A DNA stretch of 64,000 nt from Hydrogenispora ethanolica (GTDB taxonomy: Bacteria > Bacillota > UBA4882 > UBA8346): NCBI RefSeq assembly GCF_004340685.1, contig NZ_SLUN01000014.1, forward strand, positions 1 to 64,000. Direction: 5' to 3'. The notes below the pieces were generated by a model, which made no database searches, had not been told where the DNA came from, and worked only from the letters and a program-made list of their open reading frames with translations. Shown here in pieces: positions 16,114 through 24,694 of this stretch (positions within the stretch are counted from its first letter, which is position 1; the number at the start of each line of letters is the position of its first letter). Made by a program: the position numbers and the translations under genes.

Positions 16114-18510
16114 ATGCAGTATGGTTATTTTGATAATGGCAACCGGGAGTATGTGATCGAGCGGCCGGACGTTCCGGTCTCGTGGACTAATTACTTGGGC
16201 GTGAAGGACATGTGCGCCGTCATCTCCCACAATGCGGGAGGATACGCCTTCTTTGAGCAGGCCCAGCATCACCGGATCACCCGTTTCCGGCCCAACGGCG
16301 TCCCGCTGGACCGGCCGGGGCATTACGTATACCTGCGGGATGACGAGACGGGGGAGTACTGGTCCGTCTCCTGGCAGCCGGTGGGGAAGGACTTGACCAA
16401 AGCCAGGTATCAGTGCCGGCACGGTCTTTCATACTCCAAATTCAGTTGTGATTATCAAGGGATCGCCGCCGAACAATTGTTGTTCATTCCGGTGGACGAT
16501 GCCGTGGAGCTTTGGGACGTCCGGTTGCGGAACCGGAGCGGCCGGCCCCGTTCCTTGAGCGTCTTCTCGTATGTGGAGTTTTCGTTTCATCATGTCGACA
16601 TCGATAACCAGAATTTTCAGATGAGCCTCTACGCCAGCGGATCGAGCTACCGGGAGGGCGTCATTGAGTATGACTTTTTTTACGAACCCTGGACCTGTCA
16701 CTACTTTACCAGCGCCGGCGATCCGGACGGTTTCGACTGCTTGCGCGATCGTTTCATCGGGCCGTACCGTTCCGAGACTGATCCGCTGGCCGTGGTCCAG
16801 GGCCATTGCTCGGGAAGCTCCGAGCTGGGCGGGAATCACTGCGGCGCGTTGCATCACCGCCTGGTATTGGGGGACGGGGAGGAGGCGCGGCTGCTTTTCC
16901 TCCTGGGCGTGGGCGACCGGGCGGCGGGCCAGGCCATGCGCGCCAAATACCGCGACCCGGCCGCGGTCGATGCGGCATTTGCCGGTTTGAAAAAGTATTG
17001 GAGCGAAAAGCTGGAAGCCTTCCAGTGCCGGACGCCGCATCCGGGGTTTGACACCATGATCAATACCTGGACCCTCTATCAGGCGGAGACGTGCGTCGTC
17101 TGGTCCCGCTTCGCCTCCTTCATCGAAGTGGGGGGCCGTACCGGACTGGGCTTCCGCGACACGGCGCAGGATGTGATGAGCGTGGCCCATACCCATCCGC
17201 AGAAGGTGCGGCAGCGCATCATCGAGCTATTGCGGGCGCAGGTCAGCACCGGTTACGGCCTGCATCTCTTCGAACCGGAAAAGTTCGACCCGGACCGTCC
17301 CGCGCCGCCGCCATTCAAATCTCCTACCGTGGTGCCGGAGCCGGAGCGCTCCAGCTTGATCCACGGGCTGAAGGATACCTGCTCCGACGACGCGCTCTGG
17401 TTGATCCCGTCGGTCTGCGAGTATGTCAAGGAGACCGGCGACTTTGCGCTCCTTGATCAGGTGGTGCCTTTCGCCGACGGCGGCAGCGCCACGGTCTATG
17501 AGCATCTCCGGCGGGCGCTGGATTTCTCGGCGGAGCAGGTCGGACCGACCGGCATCTGCAAGGGACTGCGCGCCGACTGGAACGACTGCCTGAATCTGGG
17601 CGGCGGCGAGAGCGCCATGGTCTCTTTCCTGCATTACTGGGCGTTGCAGGCCTTTTTGGAGGCGGCCCGCCATTTGGGCAGGGAAGAGGACGTTCAGACT
17701 TATGGGGCCATGGCGGAACGGGTCCGGAAGGCCTGCGAGGAGCATCTGTGGGACGGCCAATGGTACATCCGAGGCATCACCGCGCAGGGCGAGAAGATCG
17801 GCACCCAGGCCAATGACGAAGGGAAAGTGCATCTGGAATCCAATTCCCTGGCCGTGCTCTCCGGAGCGGCCGCGCCCGAGCGGGCCCGGCTCTGCATGGA
17901 CGCGGTCGACCGGCATTTGTATTCCGAGTGGGGGCTGCACCTGGTTTGGCCGGCCTACAGCCGTCCCGACGACGGCATCGGTTTCGTGACCCGGGTCTAC
18001 CGGGGGATCAAGGAGAACGGCGCCATCTTCAGCCATCCCAATCCGTGGGCGATGATCGCCGAGTGCCGGTTGGGCCGCGGCGACCGGGCCATGAAGTTTT
18101 ACGACGCGCTGCTGCCATACAGGCAGAACGACCGGATCGAGGTCCGCGAGGCCGAACCCTATTCTTATTGCCAATTCATCATGGGCCGGGATCACACCGC
18201 CCACGGCCGGGCCAGACATCCCTGGCTGACCGGCACCGCCGGCTGGGTGTATACCGCGGCCACTCATTGGATCCTGGGGATCCGCCCGGATTTTGACGGC
18301 ATGATCATCGACCCCTGCATCCCGCACGATTGGCCGGGCTTCGAGGTCCGCCGCAACTGGCGCGGCGCATCCTACCGGATCACGGTCCGGAATCCCGCCG
18401 GGGTCCAGCGGGGCGTCCGGTCACTGACGCTGAACGGCCGGCCGGTGGCCGGGCCGATTCCGCCGCAACCGGCCGGCTCCCGGAATGAAGTCGAAGTCCT
18501 GATGGGCTAA
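16114..18510 (+). CDS. chbP: GH94 phosphorylase, probable N,N'-diacetylchitobiose phosphorylase
   Basis: A 798-residue inverting phosphorylase of family GH94. The N-terminus (MQYGYFDNGNREYVI), the length, and the blocks SRFASFIEVGGRTGLGFRDT and KGLRADWNDCLNLGGGES match, as I recall it, the Vibrio diacetylchitobiose phosphorylase closely, including the general-acid Asp (about residue 491, in WND). Such enzymes cleave the disaccharide with phosphate to a sugar-1-phosphate plus free sugar, saving ATP. Homology favours ATG 16114 over ATG 16108. The phosphohexomutase just upstream would use the product. Cellobiose phosphorylase is the main alternative. Confidence 0.85.
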   Translation: MQYGYFDNGNREYVIERPDVPVSWTNYLGVKDMCAVISHNAGGYAFFEQAQHHRITRFRPNGVPLDRPGHYVYLRDDETGEYWSVSWQPVGKDLTKARYQCRHGLSYSKFSCDYQGIAAEQLLFIPVDDAVELWDVRLRNRSGRPRSLSVFSYVEFSFHHVDIDNQNFQMSLYASGSSYREGVIEYDFFYEPWTCHYFTSAGDPDGFDCLRDRFIGPYRSETDPLAVVQGHCSGSSELGGNHCGALHHRLVLGDGEEARLLFLLGVGDRAAGQAMRAKYRDPAAVDAAFAGLKKYWSEKLEAFQCRTPHPGFDTMINTWTLYQAETCVVWSRFASFIEVGGRTGLGFRDTAQDVMSVAHTHPQKVRQRIIELLRAQVSTGYGLHLFEPEKFDPDRPAPPPFKSPTVVPEPERSSLIHGLKDTCSDDALWLIPSVCEYVKETGDFALLDQVVPFADGGSATVYEHLRRALDFSAEQVGPTGICKGLRADWNDCLNLGGGESAMVSFLHYWALQAFLEAARHLGREEDVQTYGAMAERVRKACEEHLWDGQWYIRGITAQGEKIGTQANDEGKVHLESNSLAVLSGAAAPERARLCMDAVDRHLYSEWGLHLVWPAYSRPDDGIGFVTRVYRGIKENGAIFSHPNPWAMIAECRLGRGDRAMKFYDALLPYRQNDRIEVREAEPYSYCQFIMGRDHTAHGRARHPWLTGTAGWVYTAATHWILGIRPDFDGMIIDPCIPHDWPGFEVRRNWRGASYRITVRNPAGVQRGVRSLTLNGRPVAGPIPPQPAGSRNEVEVLMG

Positions 18511-18584
18511 TCCGTCGGGGCTGCGAAGCGGACCGCGCCTTCGCTACGTTTCGCCAAAGAAAATTTCATTCAGGGCATGTCGCG

Positions 18585-18614
18585 AGGAACTCTCAAAACA
18601 AGAGTTCCTTTTTT
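18585..18614 (+). terminator. Terminator after the GH94 gene
   Basis: AGGAACTCT (18585-18593) pairs with AGAGTTCCT (18601-18609), followed by a T run to 18614. It ends the phosphohexomutase-phosphorylase transcript about 75 bp past the stop. Confidence 0.85.
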
Positions 18615-18830
18615 GTCCCCAGCCGGCCGGACGCGGGAGCGGATATCCGCCGACCGGCGGTTTTCGGGCGGATAGCGATATCCGCGTTGGGTCGAATCGC
18701 TTTTCCCGAAAATGACAGGTATGAATCGCCGGAAAATCAAGCATACTAAGGGTCTGGGCGGTTTTATCCGCCAATGCCGGATGCGGCGTTCAAACCGGCG
18801 CGGCTGCGGCCGGCGGGAGGTGAAGACAGT

Positions 18831-19934
18831 TTGCCCCTGGAGGAAGGCAGAATCAGCGGTATCCAGCTGACGGTGCTGATTATGATGCTGGGCATGGGTT
18901 CCTCGCTGCTGATGATCTCCGGCGGAGTGACCGGCCGCGAAGCATGGATCGCCATGTTCCTCGGGACCCTTCAAGCCCTGTTGTTTGCCTTGGTCTACGT
19001 AACGTTGGCGAACCGCTTCCCCGGTAAAACGATAGTGGAAATCAACGATATCGTTTACGGCCCTTACCTCGGCAAGGTGATGTCCGCGGTCTTCCTCTGG
19101 TATCTGTTTCATTCCGCTTCCATCATTCTCCGCAACTATTCCGACTCCTTCACCATCACTTTTTTGACGGACACTCCCGGCATCGTCCTGTCGGCACTGC
19201 TGATGCTGACCTGCATCATGGCGGTGCGCCTCGGGCTGGAAGTAGTGGCCCGCTGCAGCCAGGTGCTGATCTCCTTGATCATGATGATGTATGTGGTTTG
19301 GACGGTCTTCGCCCTGCCCAGGATCGACTGGGGCAATTATCTGCCCCTGGTCGAGATCCCGCTGACCCGGATGCTGTGGGACGCCAACACGCTAAGCGCT
19401 TTTCTATTGGCCGACTCGGTCAGCTTCTTGATGATTATTCCGTTTGTAAACGAGCGCAGCAAGGTGGGGCTGTGGGTCTTCTCCGGCATCGCCGTGACCG
19501 GTTTTTTCTCCGCGATGGCGCTGTTCATCGATACCGGCGTGCTGGGGGTGACGACGGAGCTTGCGGTCTTTCCAACGCTGGAAGTCGCGAAGCTGATCGA
19601 GATTCCATTGATCCGGGTGCCGCTGGATCTTTCGCTCTTCGTCATCTTTATCGCGGCCGGATTCATCCGCATCTCGATCTACCTTTACGGAGCGGTCTTG
19701 GGCCTGGCCCAGATGCTCCGGGGGAAGGCATATCGAACGTTCGTGATCCCGTCCGGGATCCTGATTCTGCTCCTTTCCATCATCAACTTCGACTCCTTTG
19801 ACGAAGCGGCCGACTTTATCCGGGTGACCGCGCCCATTTACAAGCTGCCGTGGGTCATCGGGCTCCCGCTCCTGACACTGGCCGTTGCCTATCTGCGGCG
19901 CCTGTCACGCCGGAATGCTTCGGGATCGGCCTAG
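18831..19934 (+). CDS. GerAB-type spore germination permease
   Basis: A 367-residue membrane protein of the GerAB/APC-type family with about ten transmembrane helices. The N-terminus EEGRISGIQL is the typical GerAB opening, and IVEINDIVYGPYLGKV follows the first pair of helices. In spores GerAB is the amino-acid-binding subunit of the GerA germinant receptor. I start at TTG 18831 behind GGAGGTG; the frame is open from 18774 but without a site. No GerAA or GerAC gene is adjacent, so this is an orphan B subunit, or its partners lie elsewhere. Confidence 0.85.
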   Translation: MPLEEGRISGIQLTVLIMMLGMGSSLLMISGGVTGREAWIAMFLGTLQALLFALVYVTLANRFPGKTIVEINDIVYGPYLGKVMSAVFLWYLFHSASIILRNYSDSFTITFLTDTPGIVLSALLMLTCIMAVRLGLEVVARCSQVLISLIMMMYVVWTVFALPRIDWGNYLPLVEIPLTRMLWDANTLSAFLLADSVSFLMIIPFVNERSKVGLWVFSGIAVTGFFSAMALFIDTGVLGVTTELAVFPTLEVAKLIEIPLIRVPLDLSLFVIFIAAGFIRISIYLYGAVLGLAQMLRGKAYRTFVIPSGILILLLSIINFDSFDEAADFIRVTAPIYKLPWVIGLPLLTLAVAYLRRLSRRNASGSA

Positions 19935-20089
19935 CCGGAGCCGGCCGCCCGGTAAAACCAGGGAACGGTCAGTGGGAGCGGACGGCTCCGCTGAAGGAAA
20001 GGAAGCCGATGGCTTTATCCGGCAGGAAAATCTGGCGCAACGGTTGAAGCCGAAGATTTCGCGCGCCGGAAGCGCCCGGCTCTTTTCGT

Positions 20090-21853
20090 TCAAGGCGTTT
20101 TTTGCTTTACAAAGCTTAATCCCGAGAAATAAAAGAGATCCTTTCCCTCCGCATCCTTCGCCCAGCGCACCGTCTCTTGGCCGAAAATTCCCAATCCCTG
20201 CAGTAGAGCTTCCTGATCCCGGTCGGGCTGGAGGACCCAGGCCCATATCAGCTGCTTCTTTTCGTTTTTCATGACGAGGATGAGATAACCCCGCTCCGTC
20301 GTTAACTCCGCATGGAAACCCAGGGGATTCTCCCCCTCATATCTTCCGCAACGGCTTTGCCAAATCTCCGGTATTGGAAGGGCCTTGACCGCTTCGCCCA
20401 GAATCTGCTTTTTGCCGTTATCGGAATAGAGGAGCAGCCGGCGTCCTGAAATCGGCTTCACCGTCACTTTGAACTCCGTGATATTGGCAAAAGCGGGAAA
20501 AACCCCGAAGATGAGCGGATCCATCGTGAACCAGCCATCCGGCGCGGGAATCATCCGGAAGGTCCGGTCCAGGACGGACAGGACCAAGCCGCGGCCGGAA
20601 CGCTTGATCTGAACCAGTCCGGAATGGGTCGCAAAGTCGCCTTCAAAAGCCGGCAATTGCTCAGGGTCCAGTTTTACCGGCGATGCCGGGGGAGCGGTAT
20701 TCGGCGGCGCTTTGAAGCCGGCCTTGACGGAGAGAGCGAGTTTGGCGACTTCATACAGGATGTCGCGGAGGTCGTCATGATGGGCGTTCATCGTGACGAT
20801 CACCCCCAATTGATACTCCGGCAGGAGCAGGATGCCGCTGCCATAAAGCAGGCTGTCGCCCAGCAACTCCAGGTTCTTGCCGGCATAATCCAGGCGGGGC
20901 TCTAAATTGATCTCCCATCCCAGACCATATTGATTGGCCAGATCGAGAGCGATTCCTTTGTTTTGGGGGCGGAACATCTCGGCCAGCGTGGCCCTTTGCA
21001 GCAGCGCGCGGCCCCGGTATTCTCCGCCGCCCAAGGCCATCCTGGCAAAGTTGGATAGATCGCTGGCGGAGGAATACAGGCCATTATCGGGGATGTCGCG
21101 CGTGTCCTTTTCATAGTAGGGTTCCTCCCGGAGATGGCCTGGCGAAAGCGCGTCATACATGGCCTCCCGCAAGGCAAATCCAGAATCGTTCATCGCCAGG
21201 GGTCGCAAGACAGTCTCTTCCATGGAATCGGCGAACCTCCGTCCGGTGACTCTTTCAATGACCGCGCCGAGCAAACTGGTTCCGACAGTTGAACGGTTAT
21301 GGATAAAATTGGGCGGACAGGCGACATATTCTTGTTGCAGATCCGGGATGAGGGTGGTGAAATAGGGGACGTTTTCACCGATGTACCCTTTCAGCCGCGT
21401 AAACGGGAGGCCGGAGTGGCCGCTCAGAATGGCGCGAATCGTCAGCGGAGCGGCATCGGGAAACCGGGATTTCATGGCGAATTCCGGGAGGTAGGCTTGA
21501 AGCGGTTGGTCGATATCGATCTTGCCGGCCTCCGCCAGTTGCATGATGGCGGTCGCGGTGAACAGCCGCGAGAGCTCTCCGGTCTTGATAATGGTCCTGG
21601 AGGAGAAGGGTTTTTTCTGTTTGCGATCCGCATAGCCGAAATTTTGGGTCCAGACGCTGTCGCCGTCGACGATGGCAATGCTGATGCCGGGAATATGATC
21701 CCGTTTCATCATCCGCGTAATGGTTTTGGATAAACGCGGCCTGATGGTTTCAGCGTCTCCGAGGGGAACTTCACCGTCAACCGGGCTCCCCGCCGGGAAC
21801 AATCCGAACAGCAAAAGAAAAAGGATCAGGAGACTGCTTTTAGAGTTTTTCAT
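20090..21853 (-). CDS. Serine beta-lactamase-fold protein, probably inactive
   Basis: A 587-residue exported protein with a signal peptide (LLILFLLLFGLFPAG) and a class C beta-lactamase/EstB-like domain at about 35-370, then a C-terminal domain. The fold is clear from GISIAIVDGD, the region LFTATAIMQLAEAGKIDID, and SLLGAVIERVTGRRF. The catalytic S-x-x-K has become GELSR (92-96: Glu for Ser, Arg for Lys), and the Tyr-x-Asn motif is replaced by HNR (185-187). By family knowledge it could not acylate, so a binding or structural role is likely. It is the first gene of no obvious operon. Confidence 0.85.
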   Translation of the reverse strand: MKNSKSSLLILFLLLFGLFPAGSPVDGEVPLGDAETIRPRLSKTITRMMKRDHIPGISIAIVDGDSVWTQNFGYADRKQKKPFSSRTIIKTGELSRLFTATAIMQLAEAGKIDIDQPLQAYLPEFAMKSRFPDAAPLTIRAILSGHSGLPFTRLKGYIGENVPYFTTLIPDLQQEYVACPPNFIHNRSTVGTSLLGAVIERVTGRRFADSMEETVLRPLAMNDSGFALREAMYDALSPGHLREEPYYEKDTRDIPDNGLYSSASDLSNFARMALGGGEYRGRALLQRATLAEMFRPQNKGIALDLANQYGLGWEINLEPRLDYAGKNLELLGDSLLYGSGILLLPEYQLGVIVTMNAHHDDLRDILYEVAKLALSVKAGFKAPPNTAPPASPVKLDPEQLPAFEGDFATHSGLVQIKRSGRGLVLSVLDRTFRMIPAPDGWFTMDPLIFGVFPAFANITEFKVTVKPISGRRLLLYSDNGKKQILGEAVKALPIPEIWQSRCGRYEGENPLGFHAELTTERGYLILVMKNEKKQLIWAWVLQPDRDQEALLQGLGIFGQETVRWAKDAEGKDLFYFSGLSFVKQKTP

Positions 21854-21916
21854 GGGCCCTCCAGACTCGAAATATTGAAGATCGGCGTAAAAATGCCAAA
21901 GTGAAACACTCCCGCA

Positions 21917-23413
21917 TCAGGGCGATTCCGCTACTAGGTCGGGCCGCACTTTTTTGAGCTCTTTGGCCAGTTTTTTGACGCCTTTTCGCAGCAGCTTTTT
22001 GGCCGAGTCATTATACGTTAAGCCAAAGCTCTCACTGACCTTCACCCGGCAGATCGGATCCGGGGCGTTGGGGTCAAAAAGTTCGAAAACCGCTTTATCA
22101 ATTTGATTGGGGGCGACATCCAGGTTTACCCTGAGATAAAAGCCGCCGGCTATTCTGGCGCAAATCGCGGCCGGAATTTCATTTTGATCGGAGCGTTGAT
22201 ACGCGGCGGCCTCAAATTGGGCAAAATCCGTCTGGGAGATGGAATTTCCCAATTGATATCTGTGAATCTCACTGAACAGGATCTGGTAAGCCTTGGCCGA
22301 GTCCAGTTGCTGCGGAGCGCTGATCAAGGGGAAAAGCACCTGGGATGGTATCCTGCTTTTCAGCAGTTCCCATTGTTCATCTCGTTCATCCCGGGGAGAG
22401 GGAGGAGCGGGGGCTTGATCCGCGCGGGGTTTTAGCCGGACCGGATACCGGGTCCAGACGGTAAACTCCGTTCCGGCGGGAATCATGGCTTGGGTCCCTT
22501 TCACGAGCGAATTGAAGCCCGTGCTCAAAATGCCGCTGATTAGAGCGCTGCCGGCGATATCCTGGCCATTGATAACGAATATACCGCCGGTTTCGTTCAT
22601 CCGCGATACCCCGGAGTCAATATAGCGGCCGATGATCGGGATGCGAGTGGCTTCGTCCAATTCGATCTCCGGGATCACGATATCAATATGGCCCGGTTGG
22701 CCAAAACTGCCACGGGAATGCGCTTCCCAAACGATCCCGTTGACGGGAGTCCCTTTGGGGATCAGAAGCTGGTCTTGGACCATCACATTTTCGGAAACTT
22801 CCAGGGGGATCCGATCATTGGTTTGATAAGCATTGGAAGCGATATCGCCGACGAGGGATAGTTTCAAGGGAGTAAAACGGGGCATGTCGACGCTGCCGGG
22901 CTCATCTTTGGTCTCCGGCATGGCTTTGATCGTGGCCTTGAGGGAGCCATCCGGTTTGACCTTGCCCATCCCATAATGTTTTTCGAGGATCGTTACGGCC
23001 CGTTTGGCGGCTTTTTCATCCGAGGCCGCGGGAGTACCCACCCTTTGCAGCAATTGGAGCCCCTCCAGGCGGTTCAAGAGGGAATGGGCCCGGCCGTTGC
23101 TAATGTCGATGTAATACGTTTGGCCGGGAACCAATTCGAATTCGTTCAGCGCATAGGATTTCGCGCCGGTGCTCAGCCAGATGAGATGGAGGCCCGGATC
23201 GATCGTGGCCAGGAAGTAGGTGTTTCGTTTTAATAAGCATAAAAACTGGGCGTCGGAAAAAAGATAAACGGCTTGGGCGGCTTCCAGTTGGCGGATGAAA
23301 TAAACCTTTGCCGGCGGAGCGGGCGTTGCGGAAGCGAAGACATAATACTGGAGCGAAAAAACCAAAACAAAGCACAGGACGAACGTTAATGAACTGCGGC
23401 TGCGTTTTTTCAT
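21917..23413 (-). CDS. Secreted protein of unknown function
   Basis: A 498-residue exported protein with a strong signal peptide (LTFVLCFVLVFSLQYYVFASA). The first 90 mature residues (KVYFIRQLEA... GLHLIWLSTG... LVPGQTYYIDI) resemble the DUF2846-type beta-sandwich found in lipoproteins. Residues about 175-300 hold a beta-rich segment (LKLSLVGDIASN... IPKGTPVNGIVWEA) that recalls pilus- or conjugation-type OB-fold scaffolds. The C-terminus is helical and basic. It lies upstream of the beta-lactamase-like gene on the same strand, with a gap of about 60 bp, and may be co-expressed. The start follows GGAGG. Confidence 0.7.
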   Translation of the reverse strand: MKKRSRSSLTFVLCFVLVFSLQYYVFASATPAPPAKVYFIRQLEAAQAVYLFSDAQFLCLLKRNTYFLATIDPGLHLIWLSTGAKSYALNEFELVPGQTYYIDISNGRAHSLLNRLEGLQLLQRVGTPAASDEKAAKRAVTILEKHYGMGKVKPDGSLKATIKAMPETKDEPGSVDMPRFTPLKLSLVGDIASNAYQTNDRIPLEVSENVMVQDQLLIPKGTPVNGIVWEAHSRGSFGQPGHIDIVIPEIELDEATRIPIIGRYIDSGVSRMNETGGIFVINGQDIAGSALISGILSTGFNSLVKGTQAMIPAGTEFTVWTRYPVRLKPRADQAPAPPSPRDERDEQWELLKSRIPSQVLFPLISAPQQLDSAKAYQILFSEIHRYQLGNSISQTDFAQFEAAAYQRSDQNEIPAAICARIAGGFYLRVNLDVAPNQIDKAVFELFDPNAPDPICRVKVSESFGLTYNDSAKKLLRKGVKKLAKELKKVRPDLVAESP

Positions 23414-23796
23414 ATCTTATCCTCCGGTTCAATATTAGTAAGTTGAAGAAAAAAGCTGAGCAGATCTTCCCTTCTGAATATCGTCCGAATCAATTTCCAG
23501 TATTAGAGAATCAGGAAATTCTTTTGGGAGTGTTTTTTCGCGAATGCCACGGGGAAAAACGGGGATTGAAAGCGGAGCCGGGCTTGCGGCCGGATGGGAT
23601 GGATGAGATCCAGCGCCGGGGAAAACAGCAGAGTGCGGCGGTAAAGGATATTCCAAGCCAATGTCCACAGCTTCTCCATCCGTTCTCCATAGAATTTCCA
23701 TACCGGGATGATAGGGTTTCAATAGCGCAGTCATTCATACTTGACGGTTCCGAGTGGCAGGGCTTTGCTCTTCCATTCCACAGAAAGCGGGGTACA
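23414..23796. other. Intergenic region between divergent genes
   Basis: A 383-bp gap between the secreted protein (minus) and the DUF4405-like protein (plus). It includes the GGAGG of the minus gene. A proline-rich minus frame at 23435-23734 has no ribosome binding site and I do not accept it. No other structure is seen. Confidence 0.5.
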
Positions 23797-24216
23797 ATGT
23801 TTTCAAAACCAGAAAAGAATTATTTCCTCGACCTTGCCCTGGGGGTCGTGGGTCTGATCTGTGTGCTGACCGGTTTGGGCTTGAAATTTCATCCCCTCGT
23901 ACTCGAAACCATTCTATCCGGCAAATTCATGAAACCGCTCCATGAATGGAGCGGCTATATCGTGGTCCTTCTGGTTCTCCTCCATCTGGGGATGCATGGT
24001 CAATGGCTCCAGTCCTTTACCCAAAAGATATTTTCAAACCCGAAAAAGATTTTTCTTTTTTTCATGACCGTGATCGTGTCGGCCGCCTTATGTTGGTTGG
24101 CGGCGCGATTGTCGCCGGAACCGGCCCGCGAATGGCATAAAGGACCGGATTTTGAAATGGAGAGACGGAGCGATTGGCCGATGGAGAAGGATGGCGAGGG
24201 GAAGACTTCAGAGTGA
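23797..24216 (+). CDS. Small DUF4405-like membrane protein
   Basis: A 139-residue protein with three hydrophobic helices (about 9-30, 45-65, 80-100) and histidines in LHEWSGYIVVLLVLLHLGMH. This is the pattern of DUF4405/cytochrome-b561-like proteins, in which such histidines may bind haem. The C-terminal 35 residues are hydrophilic and charged. I take ATG 23797 as the start because the helical domain begins there; the same frame is open far upstream but overlaps the divergent gene. The function is unknown. Confidence 0.65.
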   Translation: MFSKPEKNYFLDLALGVVGLICVLTGLGLKFHPLVLETILSGKFMKPLHEWSGYIVVLLVLLHLGMHGQWLQSFTQKIFSNPKKIFLFFMTVIVSAALCWLAARLSPEPAREWHKGPDFEMERRSDWPMEKDGEGKTSE

Positions 24217-24401
24217 GCCTGCCGATCCGGCGCGCTGGCGGGGGAGAGGTTCGTTTGCTCCGGGGAAGTGCTACGAAGTTCAATATAAGAAATTTCGAAT
24301 GACCAGGCAGCAAGAATACGCCAATAAGGAAGTTCTCCCGGATTACCAATACGTCTGGCTCGCAGAAGTATAGTACGCAGAAACCGGTGGCGATTCTGTT
24401 C

Positions 24402-24440
24402 AAAAAAGCCTTACGCCGTCTAACGGGGAGAGGCTTTTTT
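24402..24440 (+). terminator. Intrinsic terminator
   Basis: AAAAAAGCCT (24402-24411) pairs with AGGCTTTTTT (24431-24440). The long A and T tracts make it suitable as a bidirectional terminator between the convergent neighbours. Confidence 0.8.
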
Positions 24441-24473
24441 TCTATCAGAATCTGCAAATTTCTTGACATTAAA

Positions 24474-24540
24474 ACACCCATTCCTCCGTGGAAAGGAACG
24501 GGTGTAAGAAAAACCATACAGCCTAGCCGTAAGCTGTATG
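24474..24540. other. Two consecutive stem-loops
   Basis: ACACCCATTCCT (24474-24485) pairs with AGGAACGGGTGT (24494-24505), and CATACAGC (24515-24522) pairs with GCTGTATG (24533-24540). Together with the terminator just upstream this makes three hairpins in 140 bp. The role is unknown; transposon-end or small-RNA structures are possible. Confidence 0.45.
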
Positions 24541-24694
24541 AATTCATTATCGCATACCAACATTGGATTTCTGTTTGAGATGAGGTTGAAAATTCTTTAA
24601 AGTCGGATGCCGTCGGGGTCAGCTTAGCATCGGGCCGTTTATTCCGCAGCATCCGACGCTGTGTCCATCCTCGGAGAGGTTTCCCGAAGGGGAG

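Larger units (their letters stand above)
24217..24694. other. Intergenic region with terminator hairpins
   Basis: A 478-bp gap between convergent genes. It holds an intrinsic terminator (24402-24440) and two further stem-loops (24474-24540). A short plus frame ends at 24373 but overlaps the upstream gene in another phase and is not supported. Confidence 0.5.

Noticed and set aside
23435-23734. 99-residue proline-rich minus frame
   Set aside because: No ribosome binding site and no recognisable domain; it sits in the upstream region of the secreted-protein gene.
24152-24373. 73-residue plus frame after the DUF4405-like gene
   Set aside because: It overlaps that gene in another phase and has no start signal, although its C-terminal half looks mildly protein-like.
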